DNA of 64,000 nt, from the NCBI GenBank assembly GCA_941918925.1, contig OW799237.1:96631015-96695014 (forward strand), given 5' to 3'. A program made the translations under genes and the position numbers. The notes beneath the pieces are model-generated. The model was not told the DNA's origin, ran no database searches, and saw only the letters and a program-made list of their open reading frames with translations. Shown one piece after another: positions 46,899 through 59,989 of this stretch (position 1 is its first letter; every line of letters begins with the position of its first letter). This DNA comes from Phyto melanocephala (taxonomy: Eukaryota; Arthropoda; Insecta; Diptera; Rhinophoridae).

Positions 46899-48236
46899 AT
46901 TAATTTCACTCAGTATCTAAATAGTTTTTCAATATTCTTAAGGTGATTACAATTTGATTTAATTTATAAAATTTATAAAATATTTAAAAATTTCAGGCCA
47001 ATTTTATTGAAACCTGCTTAGGTAAAAAAAAAAATATTTTTAAATTATTTGTTAGTCTGTATACAATTTTCATTTGCTTTTTATGGTTCATAGAAAATTT
47101 AAAAAAACCTTTAATTTAGAGATTATTTTCCATTTAATTGTTTCGATGTATATGCATATTAGAGTTTAATTTTATTTGACAAAAAATTTGGAATTTGAAT
47201 TATTTCTTTAAAAAAAAGTCTATTAGATCTTTACCACTAAAATAGCGACTTAAAATTAACTATTTATTTATGATTTTCCTTTATAAAATATTTTAAAAAA
47301 ATTTTTCAAAATCCATTGTACTCTTTTACAGCCCTTCCAGCTGTTTATTCATTTTATTTCACATTAATTTAGCGGGTTTATTCTTCACCATGACGCCAGA
47401 AAATTTCAAACAGAAAATGTTCACTAAAAAAATATATAAAAAAATTTTTTAAAGGAAAACAAACGAATTGTACTAAAATCAACACCCAGTAAATGTGGCT
47501 GAATTTTAGTTGGATCCTTTTACGATTTTCCCGTTCCCTTTGGAATTTATTTTTATTTCAGTCCCATTAATTCCAAGCCGTTGTGTAGGTGTGCAAAAAG
47601 CATTTAAAATTGTCTTTTTTATTTAGTAAAATTAACAAATCAACACATTCCCCAAAAAAAGCAGAGAAGAAAAAAAACAAACAATATTTATTAAAACTAC
47701 TCTAGCAATGACATTGGTAGGAAATGGGAAAAAAAATAAAGGAAACCTGCAGAGTGTCATTGTGAAGTGGCGCAAACAAGTGATATAGAATTAAATTAAT
47801 TCCAAGTGCATGATTTTAAATAATAAATTCTCCTAAAATTTTTTAAGTGTTACACTTCAGCAAGACCAACAGAAAATTTTGAAAATAAAAAAGTCGACAA
47901 ATTATATAGAAAAGATAAAGATGAAATAGTTCAAGGCTAAAGAAAAAGTAAAAATTTTAATGTTTTTAGTTGTAGACATAAGCATACAATATGTGCAGGT
48001 AATTAAATTAAATAATTTCAGTATTGTTGGAGTGCCAAATGTTGCTGCTTACACACACATACATAAATTCAACAAATCAAAAAACATACGTTTCCGTATG
48101 TTTGTATAATTTAATTTTTTTTGAATTTTCAAATGAAAATTTTAAGGAAATTTTTTTATAAATTTCTCAGAGTTAATAACAAAATATTTAAAAACTTTCA
48201 AAAAATGTTAAAAGACTTTGCAAGAAAATTATCAAT
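46899..48236. other. AT-rich non-coding DNA
   Basis: Nothing recognised. Confidence 0.45.
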
Positions 48237-49082
48237 TTTTATACCCTTCACACAGTGAAAAAGGGTATATATAGGTTTGTCATTCCGTGTGAAATTTCTA
48301 CAATTTTGATTTCCGACCCCATAAAGTATATATTTTCTGAAAGCTTATGAATAGGGGAGTCGATTAAGCCCTGTCAGTCTGTCAGTCTGTCCGTCTGACC
48401 GTCTGTCCGTGTGTATGTTGAAATCAACTTTTTAAAGCCCATCGCCATCGCTTGGACTCGGGTGAGGTATTAAAATATCAGAAATATTCGGGAGTAGATC
48501 GGTATTGAAAATCAGAAACTTCGGTATATAAACAACTGAGATATGAGCAAAAACCCACGACCACCTCGATTTTTTTTCACAAAAACAACATTACAACAAC
48601 AACATACATACATACAAACGTGTATACTGGTTAGAGAAAACGTGGCATCGAATCCCAGCTGAGCCAAAAAATTTATTTTTATATTTTTTTTTATATTTTT
48701 TTTTTAATTTTTTTTTTATTTTTTTTTATTTTTTATTTAATATATTATTTATATTTTTATTATTTTTTTTTTAATTTTTTTTTTATATATTTTTTTTTTG
48801 TTTTATATTTATTATATATATTTTAATTGCTTTTAAAAAAATTTTTTTTTTAATTTTTTTTTTAATTTTATTTTTATTTTTTTTTTTAAATTTTTTTTTT
48901 TTTTTAACATACATACGTAAATTTATAATTTTACAATGGGATGTTTTTATATATGTATGTTTTTTATATGTATGTACGTATATCATATGGAATGGTGATA
49001 CAAACTACTGTTATTGCATGACTACACGTTGTGAAGGGTATATAAGATTCGGCACGGCAGAATATAGCGCTATTACTTGTTT
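48237..49082 (-). mobile_element. INE-1-like element, family II copy G, apparently full length
   Basis: Near-identical in plan and sequence to the copy at 35961-36817: TTTATACCCTTCACACAGTG, CTGTC-GTCTG repeats, AACGTG-CATCGAATCCCAGC, a T-run array at 48668-48908, TTTATAATTTTACAATGGGA, and the end GGCACGGCAGAATATAGCGC then TATTACTTGTT. The Lys-rich minus-strand frame inside the array is compositional. Confidence 0.8.
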
Positions 49083-49846
49083 TTACTTTTTTTTTAATCT
49101 TTGAAGGTTGTCGCAACAATTAAAACAATATATAAACTAAAAGTTTCATTGCGGTTAGTATTTCAGTAGTCTTTGTTTCTCAATATCCAGTCAAATGAAT
49201 CTGAAATTTGTCGAACTTCACAATTTGCATGATATCTTTCACCAAATTTTTTAAAAATTAATAAAAAAAAATTTTTGTTTAAAAGGATATATAGGGAGGT
49301 ATTTACTGTCTTATCGCTATGGATTTAAACAATGTATGGACACCAAAAATTTATTAGCAAAACATGAAGTCTATTAGAAAAATAAATTTATGCCATTATC
49401 TTGTAAAATGCTTTCAAGTTGGTTCTCGTGCTTGAATTTCAGTAAATTTTTAAAACCATACAACTGTCTGCTCAATGTAATTATCCAGGTCAAGGCAAAC
49501 AGGTATATGCAAGGGCGCATTGATACAACAAAGCAACTTTTTAGGGGATATTTTCTGTCAAGACCAATTTGTATATCAGGATTGGAAAAGTTGTTTTGAT
49601 ATGTTTATTTAAATAAAATTTGAAAAACTTATTATGCATTGTGCAAAAGTAACAAATATACACAAACTTGGTACATTTATTCTCAAAAAAGTACACTCAA
49701 GTTAATTGTTTAATACCGAAACTTAAATTACATTTTCCATCCCTGCAATAATATATGAAATCAAGTTGAATTCAATAAATTTTGACAAAATGTCTCTGAA
49801 TCAGCTGGGCTGGCAATTGGAACTATATGAATTTGCCTTGATCCAG
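49083..49846. other. AT-rich spacer
   Basis: Nothing recognised. Confidence 0.45.
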
Positions 49847-49975
49847 GGGCCGAATTACGGCATTCGATCACGATCGAAATTTTACTCGAACGATCGAGTT
49901 CGCTGTGCTTTAGGTATGGAGATTCTAATAAAAATTTTACAATTTCGATCACGTTCGAATGCCGTAATTCGGCCC
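49847..49975. mobile_element. 129-bp MITE with GGGCCGAATTACGGCATTCG termini, copy 1
   Basis: GGGCCGAATTACGGCATTCG and its reverse complement (CGAATGCCGTAATTCGGCCC) form the ends, continuing into GATCACGATCGAAATT / AATTTCGATCACGTTC. CAG lies directly outside each end (49844-49846 and 49976-49978), so a 3-bp target duplication is likely. The general plan is like the GGGCCG/TAA MITE at 4386. Confidence 0.8.
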
Positions 49976-51720
49976 CAGGTCTTTCAAAATCAGTTCTTCA
50001 TTTGCAACAGTGTTGCCGAGCTAGGGAGTTTCCTTAGAATTGAAGTTCTGACTTCGAGGCGTCAAAAATTGATTGAGAAAAATTGTATGAGAAATGTTTT
50101 TTTTTTTCATTTGGTGTTAAGTTTTTCAACGCTGGTAATTTTTATGTATGCAAATTTAGAGCTAAAGTGTTTTTAGCCTTTTTTCTAGCCCTTTCAGATT
50201 AAAATTATATATTTTCGAAATTGTTGATTTTGCTACTTATGTTAGATATTCTCTCAATTGTCTCTGGATGGTTAGAGTTACATTAACCCTAAACGGCAAT
50301 CCACAAAAAAAAAAGTTCAACACATTTACATGGATTCCAAAACAGAAATAAATGTAATGAAAACCATAATTATATATAATTTGAAAGTCTAGTCTTCTAA
50401 TGTGTTTAATATCGTTTAAACACCTCGTATCTTTTATTTTTTATTTTTTACTGAATATTGAAATTTATTGAATATTTTCTGCAAAAATATTGAGGTTCTT
50501 GTAAACTAAATTTATTTTCTGAAAGGACGTGTTTTTCTTTATTATATGTTTCTAAAAATTTTAAATTATTCTTCGAAAACTCAAAATTTCCTTCTGAATA
50601 AATAATTCAACAAAAGAAATCATAAAAATTATAAATTATCAAAACAGCTGTAATCACATTTAAATACTTAATCTTGTACAAATATCTTGAATTTTTTATC
50701 TATTTATGTAATAAATTAACTTCTTTAAACAGCTTAACATTTTTGTTTTAACATTGAGAGAGATTCTGCGCAATGCTCACGAAATGACTATTCCCAATTT
50801 AAAATGAACCCAGTATTTTTTCGTTAACATTTTTAGTACCAAAACTGAGTGTTAGACCAAAAAATCATTCGCTAGTATTTTCCGAAATGATGCAAATAGG
50901 ATGAGTTGAAGTCACGGTAAATTAATGTGAAATAAATCACCATAAAACTAACAATAAAATGCATTAAATCACTCGAATAACAAAACTGGCCGAATAAAAT
51001 ACAATGAAAATTTTAGTTTAAAATAAAATTTATTTGTAAAGTAAAAGTAATACATACATGTGTACATGTGTATGTATTTTATAAATAATATTGTATGAAC
51101 CTAATGATTTACAACACTTTGGGGAGATTCATCAACCACTAAACAATCGCATAATAAAGTGTGTTTTTTTTATTTATTTATTTTAATACACGGTACATTC
51201 ATTCACTCATTTTATTCTATTGAATCGTGCATAGAGTTTTCACTTATGGCTCGGACACAAACATGCACTTGTCTACATGATACATTGTATCATTAGAATT
51301 CACTTGTACGTGATTTATGGATGTTTTCTTTATTACTAAACAATTTTTTTTATTTGAAATAATTTTGCCCAGTAAAATTATTTTAAATTTAAAAATTAAT
51401 ATAAAAAGTGTTGAGCTTGTAAAATATTGTTTGTGGAGATGTCAAATTTAGGTACAATTATCAGGTCGGCAGAGTAAACTTGATAATCTAATGATTGGAA
51501 ATTTATTGAGACTTTAAAGTTTTGCAACTGTTAAATGACTTTAAAAATTTTTATTTTTCTTTTTAAGTAAAAATTTTTCTTTTGCTAAATTTTTTAGTTT
51601 AAAATATTGCTTGCACAAATGTCAAAATAAGTTACATTTATCGCTAAAGTGAGGCAATCTTGATGACCTAATATTGAAACAACTTAGATGGACTTGCAAT
51701 CTTACCAAATATAAACCAGT
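49976..51720. other. AT-rich non-coding DNA
   Basis: Nothing recognised. Confidence 0.45.
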
Positions 51721-51840
51721 GGCCGAATTACGTCATTCGATATCGATCGAAATTTTACTCGAACGATCGAGTTCGCTGTGCTTTAGGTATAGAGATTCTA
51801 ATAAGAATTTTCGAATTTTGATAATTTTTATAAAAAACTA
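51721..51840. mobile_element. MITE with GGCCGAATTACG terminus, copy 2 (right end decayed)
   Basis: The first 90 bases match copy 1 (TTTTACTCGAACGATCGAGT, TCGCTGTGCTTTAGGTAT). The right arm is reduced to AATTTTCGAATTTTGATAAT. CAG again precedes the left end (51717-51719). Confidence 0.75.
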
Positions 51841-53523
51841 AACACTTTGCTGGGTTATCGAATTTAAAATGTTTAAACCAGTTTGTCTTTTTTTTTTGTT
51901 AAACAAACATACAAACACATCTATATATACATACACAAAGTATGGCCCTCAACCGCTAAATGTCCACCTAGTATTTGTCATTCGTAAAAATAAACATAAG
52001 AACGTGTTAATTTTTTATTTAATATTTTTTTCAAAAAATGTAATAAATAAATAGAAAACACCAACAGCATTAACAGAAGCAATTCGATGTTTTTAGCAAC
52101 AACAAACATAATATTAAAAGTATTATTATTGAAATTATAAATAAATAAATAAACGCATAAACAAATAAATAAAATTTAATTTATGAGCCGCAAGGGTTGT
52201 CAACAATTGCAGACAAGTACTCATTTGTGGCCAAAATAAACAAAACTTAGCGGAGAAAAAATTTATAAAAATAAATGTTGTTTAATTATAGAAAAAAAAA
52301 AATGTTTTTGTTATAGTTAAACAACAATAGACATGTTTTCTATGAAATCATAATTTGTAAATTATTAAATTCACTATAGCCTTATTGTAGATAAATATAA
52401 ATTATAAAAATAGAATAAATGTACAGTTGATTTTTTTATATAAACACCTGTTAGAGTTAACAGGTGGAGTAAACAGGCTGAATATTCGTAACCCTGCTGT
52501 TAGATTAAGGCCATTTGATTGAATAATTTTCCTGTTTATCTGTAATGTAAAAAGTGAAATTTAAATTTTATTAATTAATTATAATTTTAAAAGATAACAG
52601 TTACAAAAGATTTTTGCTTTTATCATCTTAAAAATAACACCATTATAATTCAGACGCTGCAGTAAATTCTTTTCAACCAACACAAAAGAATGCATTGATA
52701 TGCATTATGACGCATGTTGACACATCTTGACGCATAGATGTTTAAACCCAATTTATTGAAGAGTACTGCCTATATCATTCATAATTTAACGAAAAATTCG
52801 GGCAGCTTTTGGCTTCATTAGTTTAAAAATGGCGTATAGAATTTCTTTTTGATCTAACCTTGATTCGAGATAAAAGTGCTTTCACGTTCGGAGAACACAT
52901 TTTTTTTCAAATATTTCTTACGCAAGTGCAAACCAAAAATTTTAAATAATCAGAAGTCCAAACTTTCAGCTTTAGGTAATATTTTTGTTTTCATTTAATG
53001 TTTCAGAAACATCACTGGAGTCTATAATAATATTAATGTTGTGCCCGTAATTATCGATAGATGATCCCGATAGTATTCACGTCTTTCAATATAAATTATT
53101 GATTCTGATATTAATTAAGCCATATCATATCTTTATATCTTTTCACTTTTTAACAGTATTATATATTGTTTAGAAAATTCTGCTCATGTTATAAATTAAA
53201 GTATCTTACATAAAGTTTGAAAACAAAAAAAATTATATAAATATTTAATTACCTTGGATTAGCTACCCCTTGGCCCAGTACGTGTTTTTATTTGACAGAA
53301 ATTAAAATACTTAGTTTCTTTGGTTAAATTTACAAGAAATAATATTTTTATTCATGATGTTTTTCATCACATCTGCAAATAAATTCCTTGCAAATGGAGC
53401 ATTTGATACTTGTTTTAGACTCACATTAATGACTGGTAAGCTAGCTGAAGATAAGTATGATGCTTGCATTTCAGTCAATAACTGAGAATTGTTGCTAGGG
53501 TGATCTGCTCCTTTTGTCCACAT
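51841..53523. other. AT-rich non-coding DNA
   Basis: No gene supported. A palindrome of two E-boxes (CACCTGTTA-GAGT-TAACAGGTG) lies at about 52445-52466. The 70-codon minus-strand frame at 53311-53523 could be the continuation of the piggyBac relic but has no recognisable motif. Confidence 0.4.
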
Positions 53524-53790
53524 GTGCCTTAGCTTAAGAAACTGCTGGTTGCCGCAAAAACTCTGGACTTCTGGATTTTATCTCAAGGAACGTCATCCCC
53601 TGAATCCAACAGGCTCGTCAACAGCAACATTTTCGTGACAATTGTCAAACATTGGAGGATGGAGTTGCCAATGCTACCACAATTCAGTGATAGAAGCAAA
53701 TTCGTCTTTACTACGCATATGTCTTCGACTAAGAACATTATCGACACGGAGCGTACTTGAAACCATCTGACATAATTGAATGGAAAATAG
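53524..53790 (-). pseudogene. piggyBac-like transposase fragment
   Basis: The minus strand reads LRVDNVLSRRHMRSKDEFAS then ITELW near 53700-53760, and NCHENVAVDEPVGFRG near 53600-53655. In piggyBac proteins the corresponding stretch is ...DK-API..W then (V)TVDEQL--FRGR, where the Asp is a catalytic residue. The following RCPFR-YIPSKP region is shifted and blurred. Only about 90 residues are recognisable and no termini were found. Confidence 0.6.
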
Positions 53791-54140
53791 GGCGACCCAA
53801 ATATAAATCAAACAAATCATGAACTTCTTTATTTCTTCCACTCACATATATAAGTTTTAAGTAGGTAAATTTTTATTTACTAACTACATAAAATAATAAC
53901 GCACATTGCGATGTACTGCTGCAATAATGAGTACAGCATTATATGCCAGCAGTGTTTTTTTTTTACTCGTCCGTAATTATTAGTATTTTCGATGAGACCG
54001 TTATTCCTTATTTTCCGCATCATAGTCAATAACTTACTCTTAAATTTCACAGTCAATATCTACATTAAGTACTTCTCGAATATATATCTTCGTTCAACTG
54101 AAGGTATTTTGTCATCTCGCCTGATAATCTGAGAAAAGCC
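53791..54140. other. Spacer
   Basis: Nothing recognised. Confidence 0.4.
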
Positions 54141-54766
54141 ATATATATAGCCAAACCCGGCGCGCGTTGCTACGCCCCTTAATGAATCAAAATGCATTCT
54201 GAATTTTTATTGAATATCAAGTGCAGAAACCTAAAAATTATAATTTTTTTTATGGGCGTGGCCCTGCCTACTTTTCTAATAACGAAATTGTAAAGTCATA
54301 ACAGAACAATATGTGTGCAAAGTTTCAGAAAAATCGGTCCAGTGCGAGTACCTCAAAATAATAACTTTTTTTTATGGGCGTGGCACTGCCCACTTTTCTA
54401 ATCACGAAATTGTAAAGTCATGACAGCTTAATGTGTGTGCAAAGTTTTAGAAAAATCGGTTCAGTGCAAGTACCTCAAACTTATAACTTTTTTTATGGGC
54501 GTGGCCCTGCCCACTTTTATAATCACGAAATTATTTAGTCATGAGAGCTCAATATGTGTGCAAAGTTTCAGAAAAATCGGTCATGTGCAAGTAGCTTAAA
54601 ATGATAACTATTTTTTTTGGGCGTGGCCCCGCCCACTTTTTTCCACCCATAAACACTCCCTGGTATGTGTACACCAACTTACCAAAGTTTGAGCCCGGTC
54701 GGTTTTATAGTTTCGGAGTCTATAGCTAACACACACACACACACACACAGAGTTTCACTTTGGATA
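54141..54766 (+). mobile_element. Repeat of the CGTTGCTACGCCCC family, copy 3, longest
   Basis: ATATATATAGCCAAACCCGG then CGCGCGTTGCTACGCCCCTT, followed by four tandem modules. Each has TTATGGGCGTGGC-CTGCCCAC, TAATCACGAAATT, TCATGACAGCT-AATGTGTGTGC and AAAGTTTCAGAAAAATCGGT. It ends in GGAGTCTATAGCTAACACAC, a pure (AC)n run and CAGAGTTTCACTTT. Comparison with 15861 (one module) and 44931 (three) shows that module number varies between copies. Confidence 0.8.
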
Positions 54767-56403
54767 TTTAAAAAGCAAAACACAAATTGAACAAAACATC
54801 ATAAGAATGCAAATGTTATGATAGAAAATGCCTAATGGGGAATCCCACAACTAAATTTATAGACAAGTTAAATGTAACAAAACATGCTGCGTATTAGCTG
54901 CTTTATCATTCGTTAAGCCAACGTTTTTGTTTTGAATCATCATTAAACACTTTAACTTACTTCAAGAAAATTTTTTACATTTTAAAATCATTTAAATTTC
55001 TTGCTATTTTTTGTTAAATACATGTTTTAAAGTAAATTTATTTTAACTATTGTAAAATTTCTTAAAATATTCAAAACAATTCTATTCGAAAGTATTTTTG
55101 TTGTACCTGATGTAACAAGCTGTATGCTTTTTTCATAAATTAAAAAATATAATAATTTTTGAATTATTGATATTGTACAAACTTACTGCAGTAAAAGGAG
55201 ACATAAACACAATTACATTTTTGAAAAGTCTGTCAATATTTTGGGTTGAGTTTAAAAAGCAATTAAATGAGTATAGACATTTCAATAGGCATTACTGACA
55301 TTGTGGGTAGTATATATTTAATAATTTTTTTTTTCACACATTTTTAGTTCCAAAAAGTATATTCATATGTACATACGTATGCACTAAATACACATAAATA
55401 CGAATTTTATATTTGATATTTTTAAATATTTAATACAAGACTAAATTATTAAATTTAGTAACTTTAGTTTTTCCTCTAGTAATTAGATTATTTGGCATAT
55501 GGCGACATCCCTTTGGAAAAATTTAGTTTCGGTTATTCAAGTTGGAACCCAAAAAAAAGATGCTTATACCTCTCGTAGTCAACAGTAATTTTCTCGCCGG
55601 CCAAATTTTTACAGAAATAAAAAAGAAATATTACCACTATTCCATAAAGCACACCAAAATGTGATTTTTTTAATGCAGTTGTGCATATAGTATCTCCTGT
55701 GGATTTTTGTTACTTCAAATATGAAAATTTTTCAACTTGACATCAGTAAATATAAATCTTATCTTTATCGCTAGCTAAAATTTACTATAAAATAAACGGC
55801 TCTAAGTATTACAAATGTTCTTTTTAATACAACACTCTACAATAACAATTGATCGTTCAATCAAACGTACCGTTGATAGTTGATTAAGTCATTTAGATGG
55901 GCGATTATATCGATCGTAATAGACAAAGTGGTGAAAGATAACATTTTCGAACTAACCCATGATTTTCCACAACAATTATAACATTTCAAAAGCGGTGTTC
56001 TGGTATTTGTGAAATCATCGTAAATTGGCAAACGAAACTAAAAGCAAGAGCAAATGGAATTAAAATATGATTTAATAATAAACAGTTTATATAACAGATG
56101 CTTCTATATTAAACGCCCGCCTTAAGCTGCTAAAAGTTTATATGAAGATAATGATTACTAGAAGATAATTCGTTTTAATTTTCTCGAATTTCTATCTAAA
56201 AAGAGTGTCTAATTCGTAACTTAAAAAGTCCTTAGTGTAAACTCAATGACAAAATAAATTTTTGTTTTGAAATTTTTTTTTCCAATCAACTTTTTGCAAA
56301 CTTATTTTTTTTTTAATATTAAGGTTTATCTTCGTTTTAATCTTTCTAAAATTGATTTAGAAACTAAATCATTCTTGGCAATGTAGGAATTCAGATATAC
56401 AAT
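54767..56403. other. AT-rich non-coding DNA
   Basis: Nothing recognised. Confidence 0.45.
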
Positions 56404-57607
56404 TTTTATACCCATCAGCTCTGATGCCAAAAGCATATATAGCTTTGTCATTCCTTTTGTAATTTCTACAATGTTCATTTTAGACACAAAAAGGTATATG
56501 TTGTTTTTCAAAACTTATGACTAGGGGAGTCGACTGAACAATGTCCATCTGTCCTTCTGTCCAAGTATTGTCTGAAATCCACATTTTGCACAGAGCTGTA
56601 TGTGGTATTAATTTTCTGTAAATATCCAGGAATGAATCGCTGAACCTTCTGAGAGATGAGCAAACAGACTACGACTGCCTCTAGGATAATTTGTAAGCAC
56701 AATATTTAGGTTATATGTATATGTCTTAAGGGATATTCGTAAAATTATGCGGAAGCATAATCGGAAAATTTATAGGCAAAAATAATTTTAAAAATAAAAA
56801 TAATACTAAAGATCCTTATTAATTGGACCTATTAAATGGACATGCTAAAGACAGTATTATTCAAGACATTGACTCAAAAACCATTGTTGAGAAAAACTGA
56901 CAAATAAGTTTGAAACTAGCTGATATATAAGCATGAAAATTTAAATTCTTTGGTGTGTTTGCTAAAATTTATAAACGAAAATCAATTTTTTTAGATTCTG
57001 CAAAACCGAAAAGAGGATTATGTAAATCAATAGAGATTTACTAGAAAAATATAATTCAGTTAAAAAAATGTTTAATTCATAATAACGACCACTACAAAAT
57101 GACTTACATTAAATTTATTTACGGGTCAAATCTATCAATTTATATTAGATTAGATATTAAACGAAAGGCCTTGACCAGTGGAGTACAGTGAAGGGTAAAA
57201 AAGTTAAAATCTAACATAATGTCTTAAATTAAATGTCGGGTATTCGGAAGAAATATAGTAACTATGGCTTAGGACTCTTCAACCTCTATGATATGGGTAT
57301 CAAATGAAAGCGTTTTACCAGTGAAATATAGAAAACTTAAAAATATTCATAATCCAAGATTGCGCCCTGAGAAAAATTAGTGATAATTTTCATTTTCCAG
57401 TTCAATATGGATATTAAATGACCGACACTGACAAGTTAAATACGACTAACAATATCAAAAATGGCTTCGGATATAATAAAGCGAAATTACGTTTAGCTTT
57501 AATGCTGAACTCAAAGCTAAACAAAAATGTATTTACTATGTCTATGTACATGATGGTGAAGCATATTATCAGAGTCGTCATGGAAGAAGATACCAGTCTC
57601 ACTTGTT
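56404..57607 (-). mobile_element. Divergent INE-1-like element (family III related)
   Basis: Low end TTTTTATACCCATCAGCTCT and AGCTTTGTCATTCCTTTTGT, then AGGGGAGTCGACTGAACAAT and GTCCATCTGTCCTTCTGTCC. The interior has eroded GGTATCAAATGAAAG-like modules near 57150-57310. The high end is TCTCACTTGTT. The hairpin with TTCGGC is lost. Older than the copies at 35.0 and 36.0 kb. Confidence 0.65.
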
Positions 57608-59989
57608 TTGTACATAAATTTTGTTAAATCTTTAAGTCTTGATTTATAAATATTGTGCTTTAAAGAACAAAGTATTGCAAGCAACAGTGAATTACACTCC
57701 TCACAAAAAAAATTGCATCAATATCAAAATTTACGGAATTAAATAAAATTTTATTTAAATAAAAATTATAAATTTAAACAAAAAATTATGAGGAAAAATC
57801 GTTTTTTTTTTATATAATTTTATTTTAAGCCAGATTCAAAGAAAAAATTTATAAAAAAAAAATAAAAAAAATATTTACAGAAAATAAAATTAATTTTAGG
57901 CAAGTGTTTCTTTGAACATATTCCAATAAAAAATTTGTCGGTGTATATATCAGATAGATTATTCAAAACATTGTCGAAGCTATAACTAAAATACATAAAT
58001 ATTGAAAATTGTGTGTTTCAGATCTTAAAAACACGAAAATAAATTAAATGGTTGTAAAGGTATACATTCCTCTATAGTTCAAATTCTAAAAAAAAAATTT
58101 TCTTATCCTCCTTTTTAGTTAAACTGTGATTATTTTACCATATTTGCTTCAGTTTATTTTCAAATTGACTGCTTTAATGATGAAGAGTAATTAACCGGAA
58201 AATATCACCGCATTATTTCCATCAAGCACACTGTTACCATCACCGTCTCCATCAACATAAAGATCATCACAACACTATATCGTTAAATGTAATAATAACC
58301 ATAATTATTCTTTTATATTCTTTTCAGTTATTTTCTACCATTTACCTTTTTACATTTATCGTGCCGCACTGTAATCAAGATGTATGTAATGTATCAAATT
58401 AAATGAATTATATGAGCTTTTCCTTTTAAACAAAAGAATATAAAAAGAATAAAAATTTTAAACAGCAAAAATACATTATAATTTTCATTAAAAAACAAAA
58501 AAATTTGTATTTGTAACGTATGTGTGTATGAATATTATTGCCACCAAATCGTTTATGTTGCCACAACCCTTAAGTTAGTTGATAATGTTGTAACTCAGCC
58601 TTTCGTATACTCATGATACAGACAAAACACGTAATTGTAATAATGTCATAAATTGGTAAAAATTTACGCACTATTCATCACTGGCCATGGCCATTTATTT
58701 ATTCAGTTGTGGATTTTTTTTTTCTTGTCTTTAAACTTTTACTGCATGTTCTGGTCAGGGTTCAGTTGGGTTGCCACAAGTGTTGCATGCATGTGAATGC
58801 AATAACTTTAAGTATCACATGTATTCGTTTGTAATTTTTCTTGGCTAAAACAACACTACTTTATGAAGAAGAAAATACTGTCTGCTATCAGTCAATGTCA
58901 GGGTAAAATAAAGAAAAATTATTTTAAAGAATTGAGGGTGTGAGGAGCGGTGTGTATGTAGCTTGTGTACGTATGACAATGAAATGTAAATCAATGTGTT
59001 TGTGTGCCCTATAAAATGTCTATTAAAATTATTACAAAATTTAGCCAGAGAAGATGACGTTAAATATTTGGTTTGTAATTTGTAAAATTTATAATATATT
59101 GAAGGTAGACCATAGTAATTTTACGACGTAGAGAATGTGAGTTACAACTTTAGCATTCAGGAAAGTTCAGAGTTAATTTATAATTGCATTACTTTTTACT
59201 GTAAATAATTTCTTATATCGTAAGCAGCAAAGATAACATATATGTGGTGTCCTTCTCTTAATAGGGTACTTAATAGGGTGTAGAATAAGTTGAAATGAGT
59301 TAGATTTCTGATAAAAATTTATTTACACCATAAAAACGTTGTTGCGTCGGTCACTGGTTGGGGCTTAACAATCAAGTATCGAGATCATAACAAACAGAGC
59401 AGCAACAATAGTAAAAGTATTGTCACACTAAAAGTGAAAAAATATGTCACCACATACGCACGACGTCACCAAAGTCGGCACCCAATCAAAACTAATCATA
59501 CAAAATCGGCTCTTACAACTGTAGGTGTTAGGCTAGGTGCGTTATGAAACTTTAAATTCGTTTTTCTTTTACACACTAGGTCTCTTTTCTCGGCGAAAGT
59601 CACATAATTTTCAGATTATGTTACTAACGTCTGAATAATTATCTGGATAATTATTATAATAAATAACAGACATATTTACAACTGTACAAAGAACCAGAAT
59701 AAAAGAATTGTATTCATTAAATCGGTGACCAATTATGTTAATTCAAAGAACATAACACCGACATTTTTTTTTTTCAGTATTTCGCTTTCTGAAGCAATGA
59801 CTAGTTGCGTAGTTCATAGTCACCACCAGCATGGCACCGTTAGAGAATTCCTTCGTATCGGTACACAACGTTTAATTTACACTCCGTGCAATGAAAATTA
59901 TTTATTAACCAAACACTAGAAACATCTTCCAGAAAGAGGGCAGCTAGTAATGACTTATACAACACTATGGCACAATTTAAAATAATATT
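57608..59989. other. Non-coding, nothing firmly recognised
   Basis: Contains a GC-richer stretch (about 59330-59560) and a pyrimidine-rich tract followed by CAG at about 59766-59778, leading into an open frame to 59919. Neither has a recognisable family or a matching donor, so no exon is called. Confidence 0.35.

Noticed and set aside
48783..48986. Lys/Ile-rich minus-strand frame
   Set aside because: It lies in the T-run array of an INE-1-like element and has no other sequence content.
49766..50176. 136-codon plus-strand frame, one of the longest in the window
   Set aside because: It runs straight through a MITE and into T-rich sequence, with no domain or codon pattern of a gene.
52445..52466. 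Inverted pair of E-boxes
   Set aside because: A 9-bp-armed palindrome in AT-rich DNA far from any gene; not enough to call an enhancer.
59338..59370. NVVASVTGWG, like the GWG motif of trypsin-type proteases
   Set aside because: The surrounding translation has no other serine-protease features and is preceded by an in-frame stop; an 8-residue match is not enough.
59766..59919. Pyrimidine tract plus CAG followed by a 47-codon frame containing an ATG
   Set aside because: It looks like a 3' splice site and exon, but no donor, promoter or family likeness supports it.
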